A DNA stretch of 64,000 nucleotides, from contig NZ_CP007029.1 in assembly GCF_000227685.2 (NCBI RefSeq), positions 904,501 to 968,500 on the forward strand, read 5' to 3'. A program made the position numbers and the translations under genes. Positions 27,928 to 38,011 of this stretch are shown one piece after another (the first letter of the stretch is position 1; each line of letters begins with the position of its first letter). The notes beneath the pieces were generated by a model, which was not told the DNA's origin, searched no databases, and saw only the letters and a list, made by a program, of their open reading frames with translations. Source of the DNA: Thioalkalivibrio paradoxus ARh 1. GTDB lineage: Bacteria > Pseudomonadota > Gammaproteobacteria > Ectothiorhodospirales > Ectothiorhodospiraceae.

Positions 27928-30279
27928 ATGCTCTACGCGATACTGTCGACCTTCCTGCTGGCTGCACTCGCGCCCTGGGTGCACCGGCTGACCGGGCGCT
28001 ACAGCGGCTGGGTGCTCGCGCTGCTTCCGGCGTCGCTGTTCGTTTATTTCCTGAGCTTTCTGCCCGAGGTGGCCGCCGGCGGTACGGTGGTGCTGGGTCC
28101 GTCGGCCGGAGGATGGGCGCCGGCATGGCTGGACGCGGCGCTGGGTCGGATGCTCTGGATGCCGGGTCTCGAGATTCAGCTGTCGTTCCTGGTCGACGGC
28201 CTGTCGCTGCTGTTCGCGCTGCTGATTTCGGGGATCGGCTTTTTCATCGTCAGCTACGCCGGGCGCTATCTGGAAAAGAGCCGCGACCTCGGCCGCTTCT
28301 ATGTCGTGATCCTCGCGTTCATGGGCTCGATGCTCGGGCTGGTGCTCGCCGACAACCTGATCGCGATGTTCATCTTCTGGGAGCTGACCAGCGTCACCTC
28401 CTATCTGCTGATCGGCTACAACCACGAGGACGCGAAGGCGCGCAAGGCCGCGCTGCAGGGCCTGATCGTGACCGTTGCCGGCGGGCTGGCGCTGCTGGCC
28501 GGGATCGTGATGCTGGCGATTGCGAGCGGCAGCTACGAGCTCTCCGAGATCCTGAATTCCGGCGATGTGGTCCGTGAGCACGCGCTGTACCTGCCGCTGC
28601 TGCTGCTGATCCTGCTCGGAGCGTTCACCAAGTCGGCGCAGGTGCCGTTCCATTTCTGGCTGCCCAACGCGATGGCCGCGCCGACGCCAGTCTCCGCGTA
28701 TCTGCATTCCGCGACGATGGTGAAGGCGGGCGTGTACCTGCTGGCGCGCCTGAATCCGTCGCTGGGGGGCACCGAGGTCTGGTTCACGCTGCTCGCGCTG
28801 TTCGGTGCGGTGACGATGTTCGTCGGGGTGTTCCTGTCGTTCCGCAGCACCGGCATCAAGAGCGTGCTGGCGTATTCGACGGTGATGGCGCTGGGCACGC
28901 TGACGATGCTGATCGGCATCGGCACCGATACCGCATTGCTCGCGGCGATGGCGTTCCTGCTCGCGCATTCGCTGTACAAGGGCGCGTTGTTCCTGGTCGC
29001 GGGCATTCTCGACCACAAGGCGGGCGCGAAGGACTTCCTGCAAACCGGCGGGTTACGAGCGGCGCTGCCGATCACATCGGCATTCGCGATTCTCGCGGCA
29101 TTGTCGATGGCCGGTGTATTGCCGTTGTTCGGCTTCGTCGCGAAAGAGCTGATGCTCGAGTCGGTGCTCGATGCGCCGGGGCTGGTTCCGCTGCTGGCGC
29201 TGCTCGCGATCGCCTCGGCGATCCTCGGTGTCGGCGTCGCGGCGATTGTCGGCATTCGGCCGTGGTTCGGTCCGCGCGTGGACACGCCGAAGACACCGCA
29301 GGAGGCGCCGCTCGCGCTGATCGCGGGTCCCGCGGTGCTGGCGAGCCTCGGTCTCGTGTTCGGTCTCGGCACGGGCCTGGCCGAGGACGGCATCCTCGCC
29401 GCCGCGGCGCAGGCGGTCAACGGTGGCGTGCCGGTGGATGCGTACCTGGCGCTCTGGCACGGGCTCAACTGGCCGCTTGCGATCAGCGTGCTCGCGCTGG
29501 TGGGCGGGCTGTTCCTGTACAGCCGCTGGGACCGCGTGCGCGAGCAGCTGGCCTGGGTCGATACCGCGTCGCGCTACGGTCCCGAGCGCGGCTACGACAA
29601 GATGATGGACGGTATCGTCGGCGTCTCGGACTGGCAGACGCGGGTGCTGCAAAGCGGCTATCTGCGTTTCTACATCATGTTCGTGATCGTCTCCACCGCG
29701 CTGATGGTCGGCGTGACTGCGCAGATCTTTGGCGTTTCGGTCGACCCCCTGGCGATCGCCGATCTGCGCCTCTATGAGATGGCGATCGTCGCGATCATGG
29801 CCCTGTCCGCGCTGTACGCGATTCTTACCCGCTCGCGTCTGGGCGCGGTCGCGGCGCTCGGTTCGTTCGGTTTCACCGTCGCACTGGTGTTCGTGCTGTA
29901 CAGCGCGCTGGATGTGGGCATCACCCAGATCCTGGTCGAGACGCTGACGGTGATCCTGCTGGTGCTGGTGCTGTTCCGCCTGCCCGGCTTCCTCGGGCTG
30001 TCGCCGTGGTGGGTCAGGCTGCGGGATGCGACGATCGCGCTTGCGGCCGGCGGTATGGTGACGCTCCTCATCCTCAGCACGCACAGCGCGCGCGAGTTCG
30101 AACCGATTGCGTGGGAACTGATCGAGTGGTCGGTGCCCGAGGGCTATGGCCGCAACGTGGTGAACGTGATCCTGGTCGACTTCCGGACGCTCGATACATT
30201 GGGTGAGATCTTCGTGCTGGCGCTGGCGGCCGTGGGCGTTTACGCGATGATCCGCTTCCGCGCGGAGGACCGTCGATGA
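27928..30279 (+). CDS. mrpA: Na+/H+ antiporter subunit A
   Basis: A 783-residue, ~20-helix subunit related to complex I NuoL. It contains the proton-channel core ([65 protein letters not shown]) and C-terminal MbhD/MbhE-like domains (from about residue 620). Length is as in other MrpA proteins. First gene of a complete mrpABCDEFG operon with nearly all junctions overlapping. The Mrp complex exports Na+ in exchange for protons and supports growth at high pH or salt. Confidence 0.95.
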   Translation: MLYAILSTFLLAALAPWVHRLTGRYSGWVLALLPASLFVYFLSFLPEVAAGGTVVLGPSAGGWAPAWLDAALGRMLWMPGLEIQLSFLVDGLSLLFALLISGIGFFIVSYAGRYLEKSRDLGRFYVVILAFMGSMLGLVLADNLIAMFIFWELTSVTSYLLIGYNHEDAKARKAALQGLIVTVAGGLALLAGIVMLAIASGSYELSEILNSGDVVREHALYLPLLLLILLGAFTKSAQVPFHFWLPNAMAAPTPVSAYLHSATMVKAGVYLLARLNPSLGGTEVWFTLLALFGAVTMFVGVFLSFRSTGIKSVLAYSTVMALGTLTMLIGIGTDTALLAAMAFLLAHSLYKGALFLVAGILDHKAGAKDFLQTGGLRAALPITSAFAILAALSMAGVLPLFGFVAKELMLESVLDAPGLVPLLALLAIASAILGVGVAAIVGIRPWFGPRVDTPKTPQEAPLALIAGPAVLASLGLVFGLGTGLAEDGILAAAAQAVNGGVPVDAYLALWHGLNWPLAISVLALVGGLFLYSRWDRVREQLAWVDTASRYGPERGYDKMMDGIVGVSDWQTRVLQSGYLRFYIMFVIVSTALMVGVTAQIFGVSVDPLAIADLRLYEMAIVAIMALSALYAILTRSRLGAVAALGSFGFTVALVFVLYSALDVGITQILVETLTVILLVLVLFRLPGFLGLSPWWVRLRDATIALAAGGMVTLLILSTHSAREFEPIAWELIEWSVPEGYGRNVVNVILVDFRTLDTLGEIFVLALAAVGVYAMIRFRAEDRR

Positions 30280-30701
30280 ACATGTATTCGCTGATCCTGC
30301 GCACCGCGGGGAATTTCCTGCTGCCGTTGCTGCTGCTGTTCTCGGTGTTCCTGCTGCTGCGCGGCCACGACGAGCCGGGTGGTGGATTCATCGCCGGGCT
30401 GGTCGCCGCCGGTGCGATCGTGCTGTACGTCTTTTCGATGGACATCGCGTCCGCGCGCCGGCTGCTGCGCGTCGATCCGCGCGACCTGCTCGGCGCGGGG
30501 ATGGTGATCGCGGTGCTGAGCGGCGCGCCCGCGGCGTTTCTGGGTCAGCCGTACTTCACCGCGCAGTGGTGGGAGTTCGCTTTGCCCGGTGGTGGTGAGC
30601 TGAAGCTGAGCACGGTGCTGATCTTCGACATCGGCGTATATCTGGTGGTCGTCGGCGCGGTGCTGACGATCATTCTCAACCTGGCCGAGGCGGAGGACTG
30701 A
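30276..30701 (+). CDS. mrpB: Na+/H+ antiporter subunit B
   Basis: A 141-residue, four-helix membrane subunit of the Mrp complex with the family segment [24 protein letters not shown]. The ATG overlaps the mrpA stop by 4 bases. Confidence 0.95.
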   Translation: MNMYSLILRTAGNFLLPLLLLFSVFLLLRGHDEPGGGFIAGLVAAGAIVLYVFSMDIASARRLLRVDPRDLLGAGMVIAVLSGAPAAFLGQPYFTAQWWEFALPGGGELKLSTVLIFDIGVYLVVVGAVLTIILNLAEAED

Positions 30702-30703
30702 CG

Positions 30704-31051
30704 ATGGAAATCGTGATGGCCGTCACCGTCGGCTTTCTTTACGCGGCGGCGCTGTACATGATGCTGCGCCGTTCAATCGTCAAGCTCGTGATCGGCCTGG
30801 TGCTGCTGTCGAACGCGGCGAACCTGCTGATCTTCACGGCTGCCGGCATGGTGCGCGGCGCGCCCCCGCTGATCTACCCGGGAGAACTCCTGCCGCCCGG
30901 CGTCAGCGCCGACCCGCTCGCGCAGGCGCTGATCCTGACCGCGATCGTGATCGGGTTCGGGGTGCTGGCGTTCGCGGTGGTGCTGATTCACCGCGCCTAC
31001 GAAGTGGTCGGTGCTGATGACATGGATCAGATGAAGGATACCGATACATGA
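30704..31051 (+). CDS. mrpC: Na+/H+ antiporter subunit C
   Basis: A 115-residue NuoK-like subunit with three transmembrane helices; [21 protein letters not shown] and [17 protein letters not shown] are characteristic. It begins 2 bases after mrpB and overlaps mrpD by 4. Confidence 0.95.
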   Translation: MEIVMAVTVGFLYAAALYMMLRRSIVKLVIGLVLLSNAANLLIFTAAGMVRGAPPLIYPGELLPPGVSADPLAQALILTAIVIGFGVLAFAVVLIHRAYEVVGADDMDQMKDTDT

Positions 31052-32592
31052 GCGCGTACATGGACGCGCTGGTTGCGCTTCCCGTCATCCTCCCGCTGCT
31101 GATCGGGGCACTGTCGCTGGCGCTCTGGCGCTCGCATGCCGCGCAGAAGCTGCTCGGTGTGTTCGGCACGCTGGCATTGCTGGCGGTGTCGGTGCACCTG
31201 CTGTTCGAGACCTGGGAGCATGACCATCTGGTGATGCACATGGGAAGCTGGCAGGCGCCGTTCGGCATCGTGCTGGTTTCCGACATGCTCTCCGCGATCA
31301 TGGTCGTGCTGACCGGGATCATCGGTCTTGCGACCGCGATCTATTCGCTGTCCGACATCGGCAGCCGGCACGAGCGCTTCGGTTACTACCCGCTGTTCCA
31401 CCTGCTGCTCGCGGGCGTGAACGGCGCGTTCCTGACCGGCGACATTTTCAACCTCTATGTGTGGTTCGAGGTGATGCTGGTCGCGTCGTTCGCGTTGCTG
31501 ATCCTCGGCGGCGAACGCGCGCAGATGGAAGGCGCGATCAAGTACGTGACGCTGAACCTCGTCTCGTCGATGCTGTTCCTGACCGCGATCGGTCTGCTCT
31601 ATGGCCTGACCGGCACATTGAACATGGCCGACATCGCGGTGCGACTGGCCGAGGTGGAAGACACCGGCCTGGTGACCGTGATCGCGATGCTGTTCATGGT
31701 GTCGTTCGGGATCAAGGCCGCGGCGTTCCCGTTCTTCTTCTGGCTGCCGGCGTCGTATCACACGCCGAAGGTCGCGGTCTCGGCGCTGTTCGCGGGCATG
31801 CTGACCAAGGTCGGCGTGTACGCGCTGTTCCGGGTGTTCACGCTGATCTTCAACCAGGACGTCAACTACACGCACGAAATCCTGCTGTGGATCGCGATGC
31901 TGACCATGCTCACCGGCGTGCTCGGCGCAGCGGCGCAGTTCGAGTTCCGGCGGATCCTGTCGTTCCACATCATCAGCCAGATCGGCTACATGATTCTCGG
32001 CCTCGCGCTGTTCACGCCGCTTGCGATCGTCGGCGGGGTGTTCTACATCATGCACCACATCATCGTGAAGGCGAATCTGTTCCTGATCAGTGGGCTGACG
32101 TATCAACTGAAGGGATCGCACGAACTCAAGGAACTCGGCGGGCTGTACCGTTCGCATCCGATGCTCGGCGTGCTGTTCATGGTGCCCGCGCTGTCGCTCG
32201 CAGGTCTGCCGCCGTTATCCGGATTCTTCGCGAAGTTCATCATCATCCGCGCCGGCATCGAGGTCGAAGCCTGGCTGGCGGTCACGGTGGCGCTGGTCGT
32301 CGGTCTGCTGACGCTGTATTCGATGGTCAAGATCTGGAACGAGGTGTTCTGGAAGGCGCAGCCCGAGCCTGCCGGCCGTGCCGCCGGCAGCGGTGCGCCG
32401 GCCGGGTCGCTGTTCTGGATGTGGCCGCCGATCGTCGGCCTCGCGCTGATGACGGTGATGATCGGGCTCTATGGCCAGCCGATCTTCGAAATGGCCGAGC
32501 TGTCCGCCGAGCAACTGCTGGATACCTCGCGCTATATCGACGCGGTGCTCGGTGCCGACTACGTCGAGTCCCTGCAGGAGATGCGGCGATGA
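31048..32592 (+). CDS. mrpD: Na+/H+ antiporter subunit D
   Basis: A 514-residue NuoM/N-like antiporter subunit with ~14 helices. The conserved glutamate helix is in [17 protein letters not shown] and the lysine helix in [45 protein letters not shown] follows. ATGA overlaps at both ends show tight coupling. Confidence 0.95.
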   Translation: MSAYMDALVALPVILPLLIGALSLALWRSHAAQKLLGVFGTLALLAVSVHLLFETWEHDHLVMHMGSWQAPFGIVLVSDMLSAIMVVLTGIIGLATAIYSLSDIGSRHERFGYYPLFHLLLAGVNGAFLTGDIFNLYVWFEVMLVASFALLILGGERAQMEGAIKYVTLNLVSSMLFLTAIGLLYGLTGTLNMADIAVRLAEVEDTGLVTVIAMLFMVSFGIKAAAFPFFFWLPASYHTPKVAVSALFAGMLTKVGVYALFRVFTLIFNQDVNYTHEILLWIAMLTMLTGVLGAAAQFEFRRILSFHIISQIGYMILGLALFTPLAIVGGVFYIMHHIIVKANLFLISGLTYQLKGSHELKELGGLYRSHPMLGVLFMVPALSLAGLPPLSGFFAKFIIIRAGIEVEAWLAVTVALVVGLLTLYSMVKIWNEVFWKAQPEPAGRAAGSGAPAGSLFWMWPPIVGLALMTVMIGLYGQPIFEMAELSAEQLLDTSRYIDAVLGADYVESLQEMRR

Positions 32593-33062
32593 TTGCGCTG
32601 ATCTGGAACATCGCTCTGGCGCTGATCTGGATGGCGCTTACCGGCTCCTTCACCGGCGCGAATCTCCTCCTTGGTTTCGTCCTGGGCTATCTCGTGCTCG
32701 CGCTGACGCTGGGGCGCAAGCCTGACGTTCGCAAATACCTGTTGAAGGTGCCGCGGTTTTTCGGGTTCGTCGGCTATTTCTTCTGGGAACTGCTGCTGTC
32801 GAATCTCCGGGTCGCCTACGACGTGCTGACGCCGACGCATCACATGAGCCCCGGCGTGATCGCGATGCCGCTGGACGCCAAGACCGACGGCGAGATCACC
32901 ATCGTCGCGAACCTGATCTCGTTGACGCCCGGGACACTGAGCCTGGACGTGTCCAGCGACAAGAAGGTGCTCTATATCCACGTGATGTACCTGGACGACC
33001 GCGACGCGGTGATCCGGAGCATCAAGGTCCTGGAGGCCCGCGCGCTCCAGGTGTTGCGCTGA
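32589..33062 (+). CDS. mrpE: Na+/H+ antiporter subunit E
   Basis: A 157-residue subunit with two N-terminal transmembrane helices and a soluble ferredoxin-like C-terminal domain containing [18 protein letters not shown] and YIHVMYLDD, both diagnostic of MrpE. ATG overlaps the mrpD stop. Confidence 0.95.
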   Translation: MIALIWNIALALIWMALTGSFTGANLLLGFVLGYLVLALTLGRKPDVRKYLLKVPRFFGFVGYFFWELLLSNLRVAYDVLTPTHHMSPGVIAMPLDAKTDGEITIVANLISLTPGTLSLDVSSDKKVLYIHVMYLDDRDAVIRSIKVLEARALQVLR

Positions 33063-33071
33063 GGGACCGGT

Positions 33072-33347
33072 ATGTTCGATTACGCGATCTTTCTCGCCTA
33101 CGCGCTCCTCAGTCTGGCACTGGTGTTGAGTTTCATACGCCTCGTCCTCGGGCCGACGCTACCCGATCGCGTCGTGGCGCTCGAACTTCTCGCGTCGCTG
33201 ACCGTCGGTTTCATCGGCGTTGCGGTCGTGGCCACGGGTCGATCCGCGTACTTGGACGTGGCACTGGTGCTGGCGCTGACCGCATTCCTCGCAGCGATCG
33301 CGTTCGCACGCTATCTCGAGAAGGGAGGGCACCGCGTCGATGATTGA
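33072..33347 (+). CDS. mrpF: Na+/H+ antiporter subunit F
   Basis: A 91-residue three-helix subunit with the family signature RLVLGPTLPDRVVALELL. It starts 9 bases after mrpE and overlaps mrpG by 8. Confidence 0.94.
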   Translation: MFDYAIFLAYALLSLALVLSFIRLVLGPTLPDRVVALELLASLTVGFIGVAVVATGRSAYLDVALVLALTAFLAAIAFARYLEKGGHRVDD

Positions 33348-33765
33348 ATTCTCGATGATTGAGTTACTGACTGCGGTGTTTCTAGTCTCTGGAGCCGGCT
33401 TCATGCTGATTGCCGCACTCGGGTTGTTGCGCATGCCGGATCTGCTCACGCGCATGCACGCGACGACCAAGGCGGGCGTGCTCGGTGCCGGGCTGATCAT
33501 GGTGGGTGCCGCGATCTACATCGGCCAATTGACGGTGGTGGTGAAGGCGGTTGCGGTGGTCGCATTCCTGATTCTCACCGCTCCGGTGGCCGCACATGCC
33601 ATCGGCCGCGCCGGCTACTTCGTCGGAGTGCCGCTCTGGTCGAAGACGCACACCGATGAGTTGAAAGGCCGCTACGATCAGGAAACCCACACCCTGGCCT
33701 CGTCGGGCGAGAAGGGGTCTGCCCAGCGGGACCAGGGGGCGAGTGGGAAGCGTTCGGAATCGTGA
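33340..33765 (+). CDS. mrpG: Na+/H+ antiporter subunit G
   Basis: A 141-residue subunit with three helices and the signature GLLRMPDLLTRMHATTKAGVLGAGL, followed by a hydrophilic tail of ~45 residues. Last gene of the operon, ahead of a strong hairpin. Confidence 0.94.
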   Translation: MIEFSMIELLTAVFLVSGAGFMLIAALGLLRMPDLLTRMHATTKAGVLGAGLIMVGAAIYIGQLTVVVKAVAVVAFLILTAPVAAHAIGRAGYFVGVPLWSKTHTDELKGRYDQETHTLASSGEKGSAQRDQGASGKRSES

Positions 33766-33776
33766 GTGTCACGGGG

Positions 33777-33800
33777 CAGGGGCGGCAGTTGCCGCCCCTG
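33777..33800. terminator. Hairpin between convergent mrpG and the monooxygenase-like gene
   Basis: A perfect 11-base stem (caggggcggca / tgccgcccctg) with a 2-base centre, in a position to end both converging transcripts. There is no T-run on either side, so it may need Rho or act as an mRNA 3' stabiliser. Confidence 0.55.
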
Positions 33801-33816
33801 CGATCGTGGGCGATGG

Positions 33817-34266
33817 TCAGGCCGCGTAGCGGGCCTTGGCCTCCCGGGCCGCCTCGGCCTCCTCGGCCGAATAGGCCTTGCCGGACCAGAGCATTTCGTA
33901 CGCGATTTCCTCGTTGCCGTTCTCACACAGTTCGAGCACTTCGCGGAACAGCGGCTGGAACGTCTCGCTCCGGTGCGAGGCCTCGTGGTCCTCGAAGGAT
34001 TTCCAGAACGTGATGATCAGCGCCTCGCGGTCCTTCAGCGGGCTGTCCACCGCCTGGCCGACGGTCGAGCCCTCGTTCGATACGGCGCCCGAATTCAGCG
34101 CGACGAAGCCGCCGATGAACCCGGTGTCCGAGTGGTAGGTCTTCACGTTCTCGCACAGTACCGCGACCCGCTCCTGCAGATCGTCGACCGTGTATTCCGG
34201 CTTGAGAATCACGCGGTTGAGGGTCACGACACCATCGGTAGGAAAGTTGCTGATGAGCTGACTCAT
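33817..34266 (-). CDS. Small protein, antibiotic-biosynthesis-monooxygenase-like fold
   Basis: A 149-residue soluble protein. The first ~110 residues alternate beta and alpha segments (GVVTLNRVILKPE..., REALIITFWKSFEDHEASHRSETFQPLF) in the pattern of the dimeric alpha-beta barrel ABM family, followed by a helical, Ala/Glu-rich tail. The start at 34266 has a strong GAGGAGG site. Upstream is an excellent match to an IscR type 1 operator overlapping the promoter, so it is probably regulated by Fe-S status or oxidative stress. Fold assignment is moderate; no catalytic residues are definable. Confidence 0.65.
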   Translation of the reverse strand: MSQLISNFPTDGVVTLNRVILKPEYTVDDLQERVAVLCENVKTYHSDTGFIGGFVALNSGAVSNEGSTVGQAVDSPLKDREALIITFWKSFEDHEASHRSETFQPLFREVLELCENGNEEIAYEMLWSGKAYSAEEAEAAREAKARYAA

Positions 34267-34334
34267 GACTGCCTCCTCGGCTTGATACCGCCCCGGGACG
34301 GGGCGATTCAGTACATTGCTGAACACTAATCTAA

Positions 34335-34359
34335 ATACCCGAGTAAATTAGTCAAGAAT
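34335..34359 (-). promoter_or_regulatory. IscR-like (Rrf2) type 1 operator overlapping a promoter
   Basis: Half-sites ATACCCGAGT and AGTCAAGAAT with 5 bases between them match the E. coli IscR type 1 consensus half-sites (ATASYYGACT and AGTCRRSTAT) at 18 of 20 positions, with a fully A/T-pyrimidine centre as expected. On the reverse strand the site contains a TTGACT -35 and, 16 bases on, TAGATT as a -10, placed 60-90 bases before the start codon at 34266. Binding would block the promoter. Confidence 0.7.
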
Positions 34360-34482
34360 AGCCCCGCGAGTCGTGGGCCCTTGCGCGCCCCGTGGTCGGT
34401 AGACCGAAGCGCGAGCCCGAAGCCAGTGCCTGCCGGGCGCCCCGATTCCTTTCTCACCAGGGGGCGTGCGGCGCCATGGAAG

Positions 34483-34662
34483 TCAACGGTGACCCCGGAA
34501 TCCCCGGATCACCCCGGCGATGCCGACGAGCATGCCGCCGAACGTGGCGGCGAACGCGAGCAGCGATAGCGCCAGGCTGGGGTCGAGCGCGCGGGTTGCC
34601 TGTGCGAGCAGCAGGGTGAGCCCGGCGAACGCCAGGGCCATTCCGCCGATCAGCAGCCGCAT
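34483..34662 (-). CDS. Small two-helix membrane protein
   Basis: A 59-residue frame beginning one base after the stop of the ABC ATPase gene (TGA-A-ATG). It has two hydrophobic helices (about residues 3-20 and 29-52, the second glycine-rich) and a basic C-terminus (GVIRGFRGHR). No family recognised. Coupling to the oligopeptide transporter operon suggests an accessory role, which is inference. Confidence 0.5.
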   Translation of the reverse strand: MRLLIGGMALAFAGLTLLLAQATRALDPSLALSLLAFAATFGGMLVGIAGVIRGFRGHR

Positions 34663-34663
34663 T

Positions 34664-35674
34664 TCAGCGATGCAGCCAGCAGGCGGTACGGTGCCCGGGG
34701 CGTGGTTCGAAGTCGGGCGGATCGTCGCGGTCGCAGGTACCCTGGATCCTCTGCGCGCAGCGCGGGTGGAACCGGCAGCCGGCGGGCGGGTTCAGCAGGC
34801 TGGGCGCTTCGCCCGGCGGGACTGCGCGCTCCGTCTCCGCGTTGCCCGGGTCGGGATCGGCGATCGCGGCGAGCAGCGCCTGTGTGTACGGATGCTGCGG
34901 GTGGTTCAGCAGATCGTCGACCGCTGCCTGCTCGACGATCCGCCCGGCGTACATCACGAAGATCCGTTCCGCGAAATGGCGTACCGTGGAGAGGTCGTGG
35001 GTGATGAACGCCAGAGTCAGGCCGTATTCCTGCTGGATCTGGCGCAGCAGCTGCAGGATTTCGACGCGCACCGACGCGTCGAGCATCGACACCGGTTCGT
35101 CGGCGATGATCACCTGCGGGCGCAGGATCAGCGCCCGTGCGATCACCACGCGCTGCTGCTGGCCGCCGCTCAGCATGTGCGGGAACTTCGCCAGGAAGTC
35201 CTCCGGCGGTGTCAGGCGCACCTCCTCGAGCACTTCCAACGCGCGCCGGTCGCGTTCGCTGCGGTCACGCACGCCATGCACGATCAGCGGCTCGTGCAGG
35301 ATGCGGCGGACGTCCATGAACGGCGGCAGTGCGCCGTACGGATCCTGCTGAACGTAGCCGACGCGCGCGAGATAATCGTTGCGTTCCGAGGGGCGCATGG
35401 CCTGCAGCGGGCGGCCCTCGAACACCACCTCGCCGCGGGTCGGCGGGTGCAGGCCCAGCAATGTCCGGGCGAGCGAACTCTTGCCGCAGCCGCTCTCGCC
35501 GACGAAGGCCACCGACTCGCTGCGGCCGAGTTCGAAGCTGACTCCGTCGACCGCGCGCACCGAACCCACGCGCAGGAATCCCCACTGGCGCAGGTCGAAC
35601 CAGGTGTGCAGATCGTGCACGGCCAGCACGGGGCCGGACGGTGGCGGCGGCATCGTGGACGGTTCGGCGCTCAT
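34664..35674 (-). CDS. Oligopeptide ABC transporter ATP-binding protein (OppF/DppF-like)
   Basis: A 336-residue ABC ATPase: Walker A GESGCGKSSLA, Q-loop QQDPYGA, signature LSGGQQQR, Walker B VIIADEPVSMLD, H-loop ITHD. The C-terminal oligopeptide-type extension has the GCRFHPRC...C cysteine motif that binds an Fe-S cluster or metal in some homologues. ATG overlaps the stop of the partner ATPase by 4 bases. Confidence 0.92.
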   Translation of the reverse strand: MSAEPSTMPPPPSGPVLAVHDLHTWFDLRQWGFLRVGSVRAVDGVSFELGRSESVAFVGESGCGKSSLARTLLGLHPPTRGEVVFEGRPLQAMRPSERNDYLARVGYVQQDPYGALPPFMDVRRILHEPLIVHGVRDRSERDRRALEVLEEVRLTPPEDFLAKFPHMLSGGQQQRVVIARALILRPQVIIADEPVSMLDASVRVEILQLLRQIQQEYGLTLAFITHDLSTVRHFAERIFVMYAGRIVEQAAVDDLLNHPQHPYTQALLAAIADPDPGNAETERAVPPGEAPSLLNPPAGCRFHPRCAQRIQGTCDRDDPPDFEPRPGHRTACWLHR

Positions 35675-36645
35675 CGTCGTGTCCCCGCGGCATGGAGCCA
35701 GCAGCGCACCCGGTGCCGGTCGCCGACAGCGATCGGCACCGGGTCGAGGCCGCAGCGTTCGAAGCGGGAGGGGCAGCGCTCGGCGAACCGGCAGCCCTCC
35801 GGCGGATTCAGCAGGCTTGGCGGCTGTCCCGGAATGTGCTCGGGCCGCTGGCGCTGGTGCAGGCGCGGGACGCTTGCCATCAGCAACTGCGAATAGGGGT
35901 GTGCCGGTTCCCGGAAGAAGTCCCGCGCATCGGCGAACTCGACGATCTGGCCCGCGTACATCAGCGCGACCCGCTCGGCGATCTCGCTGGACGTGGCCAC
36001 GTCGTGGGTGATCAGCAGGAAGCTGGTGCCGAGCTCGCGCTTGATGCGCTTCAGCGCATTCATGATCCCCGCCTGCGTCAGTACGTCGAGCGCCGAGGTC
36101 GGCTCGTCCATGATCACGAGATCCGGCTCGGTCACCAGCGCCATTGCCAGTACCGCGCGCTGGCGCATCCCGCCCGAGAGTTCGAACGGGTAGCGCTGCA
36201 GGAAGTCCGGCGAGATGCCGACCAGGCCGAAGACCTCGGCTGCGCGGGCCAGCGCCCGTTTGCGCGGCCAACCCCGGTGTACTCGGAGCGGCTCGGCGAC
36301 CTGTTCGCCGACCCGCACGACCGGGTTCAGCGCGTTCATCGCCGCCTGCATCACCAGCGACAGCCGCACCCAGCGCACCTCGCGCCGGAACCGCTCCTCC
36401 GAGTAGCCCATGGTTTCGGTGCCGTCGACCTTTACGCTGCCGCTGAACTTTTGCACGTTGCGCGGCAGCACGCGCGTCAGCGCCTTCGCCAGCGAACTCT
36501 TGCCGCAGCCCGACTCGCCGAGCACCACCAACGCCTCGTTGCGCCGCAGGTCGAAGCTGACGCCGTCGACCGCGCGCACCACGCCGCGCCCGCTGCGGTA
36601 ATGCAGCCGGAGATCCTCGACCTGCAGCAGGGGTTCGCCGGCCAT
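35671..36645 (-). CDS. Oligopeptide ABC transporter ATP-binding protein (OppD/DppD-like)
   Basis: A 324-residue ABC ATPase: Walker A GESGCGKSSLA, signature LSGGMRQRAVLAMAL, Walker B DLVIMDEPTSALD, H-loop ITHD, and the C-terminal GCRFAERC oligopeptide motif. It starts 3 bases after the permease gene. With the next gene it forms the heterodimeric motor of the importer. Confidence 0.92.
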   Translation of the reverse strand: MAGEPLLQVEDLRLHYRSGRGVVRAVDGVSFDLRRNEALVVLGESGCGKSSLAKALTRVLPRNVQKFSGSVKVDGTETMGYSEERFRREVRWVRLSLVMQAAMNALNPVVRVGEQVAEPLRVHRGWPRKRALARAAEVFGLVGISPDFLQRYPFELSGGMRQRAVLAMALVTEPDLVIMDEPTSALDVLTQAGIMNALKRIKRELGTSFLLITHDVATSSEIAERVALMYAGQIVEFADARDFFREPAHPYSQLLMASVPRLHQRQRPEHIPGQPPSLLNPPEGCRFAERCPSRFERCGLDPVPIAVGDRHRVRCWLHAAGTRR

Positions 36646-36648
36646 TGT

Positions 36649-37980
36649 CTACATCGCCCTCAGCCGTGGGTTGAAGACCCGGTCCAGCGCGAAGCCGAGC
36701 ATCGCGAAGCCGAGACCGGTCAGCATCAGCAGTGCCGCCGGCGACAACACCCAGTAGTAGAAACCGTGGTACAGCGCACTCTGGGTCTGGGCGTCGTTCA
36801 TCACCTTGCCCCAGGTGGGCAGAACCGGGTCGCCAAGGCCGAGCAGCGCGAGCGACGCCTCGAGGAACACGAACGAAGGGATCAGCGTGACGAACGTCGG
36901 GATCAGCACCGGCAGGATGCGCGGGATCATGTAGCGCAGCACGATGCGCGCGTTGCCGGCGCCGTAGGCGCGGGCGGCCTCGATGTACGGTGCCTCGCGG
37001 ATCGGCAGCAGCATCGCGCGGTACATCTTGATCCCGGCGCTGAAGATGCCGAGCGCGATCACCACGCCGAGCATCACCCAGATGCTGGTCGAGTACAGCG
37101 TGCCGACCATCACCAGCACCGGCAGCAGCGGCAGGATGATGTTCACCTCGGTGAGCCGCTGGATCACCGCGTCGACCCAGCCGCCGTACCAGACCCCGGC
37201 GGCGGCGATCACCAGCGTCGTCACCGTGGTGCCCACGGCCGCGAGCAGGCCGAACGCCAGTGCGACCGGAATCCCCCAGAGCAGTGCCACCATCAGGTCG
37301 CGGCGCTGATGGTCGGTACCGGCGAGGCCGTGCACCCGCCCGTAGACGACCAGGTCGGCGTCGATCGTGGCCTGTTCCTCGAACACGATCGCGTCCAGCA
37401 CCAGCCGGTAGCGTCCGGGCAGCGCTTCCGGAACATCCTCGGCCCCGGGTTCGGCAAACAGGCCCACGTGTGGAACCCGGCCGAGGCGCCGCTCGAGGCC
37501 CCAGTCCTGCGAGATCGAAATGCGCTCGTCGCGTGCGAGCCGGCGCCCGCCGAGAATGAACTCGCGCCCGTCGGGGGTCTCCCAGGTCAGGCGCACGAAC
37601 GGCTCGCGTTCGGCGAATTCCGAGGTCAGGAACAGGTTGAGTTCGCTCGGGAAGCCCTTGTGGGCGTAGTCGAACTCCAGCGGAATGCGCACACGGCTGC
37701 CGCCCTCGAAGGGTTCGTGGTCGATGGCCGCGTCGCGGCTCGAGATGACCTGGGTGCGCGGCAGGTCGCCGCCCGCGATCCGGTCCACCCAGACCGGCCG
37801 GGCGTTCACCGGGTGCATGCGCCAGACCTCGCCGCCGCGCCAGAGCTCCAGTGCCTGCCCGTACGGAATCGTGACCACGGTGAACACCGCAGTCCCGACC
37901 AGCGCCGCGATGATCAGAAGCCCCACCAGCGCCGACGGATAGCGCGCAAGCTGGCGCAGGCCTTCCAGGATCGGCCTCAT
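36649..37980 (-). CDS. Oligopeptide ABC transporter permease (OppC/DppC-like) with long periplasmic insert
   Basis: A 443-residue permease, about 140 residues longer than usual OppC. After the first helix (ALVGLLIIAALVGTAVFTVV) comes a soluble beta-rich insert (residues ~45-190, predicted periplasmic), then the canonical five-helix permease domain with EAARAYGAGNARIVLRYMIPRILP as the coupling-helix motif. The start is MRPILEG at 37980. Confidence 0.88.
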   Translation of the reverse strand: MRPILEGLRQLARYPSALVGLLIIAALVGTAVFTVVTIPYGQALELWRGGEVWRMHPVNARPVWVDRIAGGDLPRTQVISSRDAAIDHEPFEGGSRVRIPLEFDYAHKGFPSELNLFLTSEFAEREPFVRLTWETPDGREFILGGRRLARDERISISQDWGLERRLGRVPHVGLFAEPGAEDVPEALPGRYRLVLDAIVFEEQATIDADLVVYGRVHGLAGTDHQRRDLMVALLWGIPVALAFGLLAAVGTTVTTLVIAAAGVWYGGWVDAVIQRLTEVNIILPLLPVLVMVGTLYSTSIWVMLGVVIALGIFSAGIKMYRAMLLPIREAPYIEAARAYGAGNARIVLRYMIPRILPVLIPTFVTLIPSFVFLEASLALLGLGDPVLPTWGKVMNDAQTQSALYHGFYYWVLSPAALLMLTGLGFAMLGFALDRVFNPRLRAM

Positions 37981-38011
37981 GCTGCCACCTCCGCCATGGT
38001 GCCGGCGCGGC

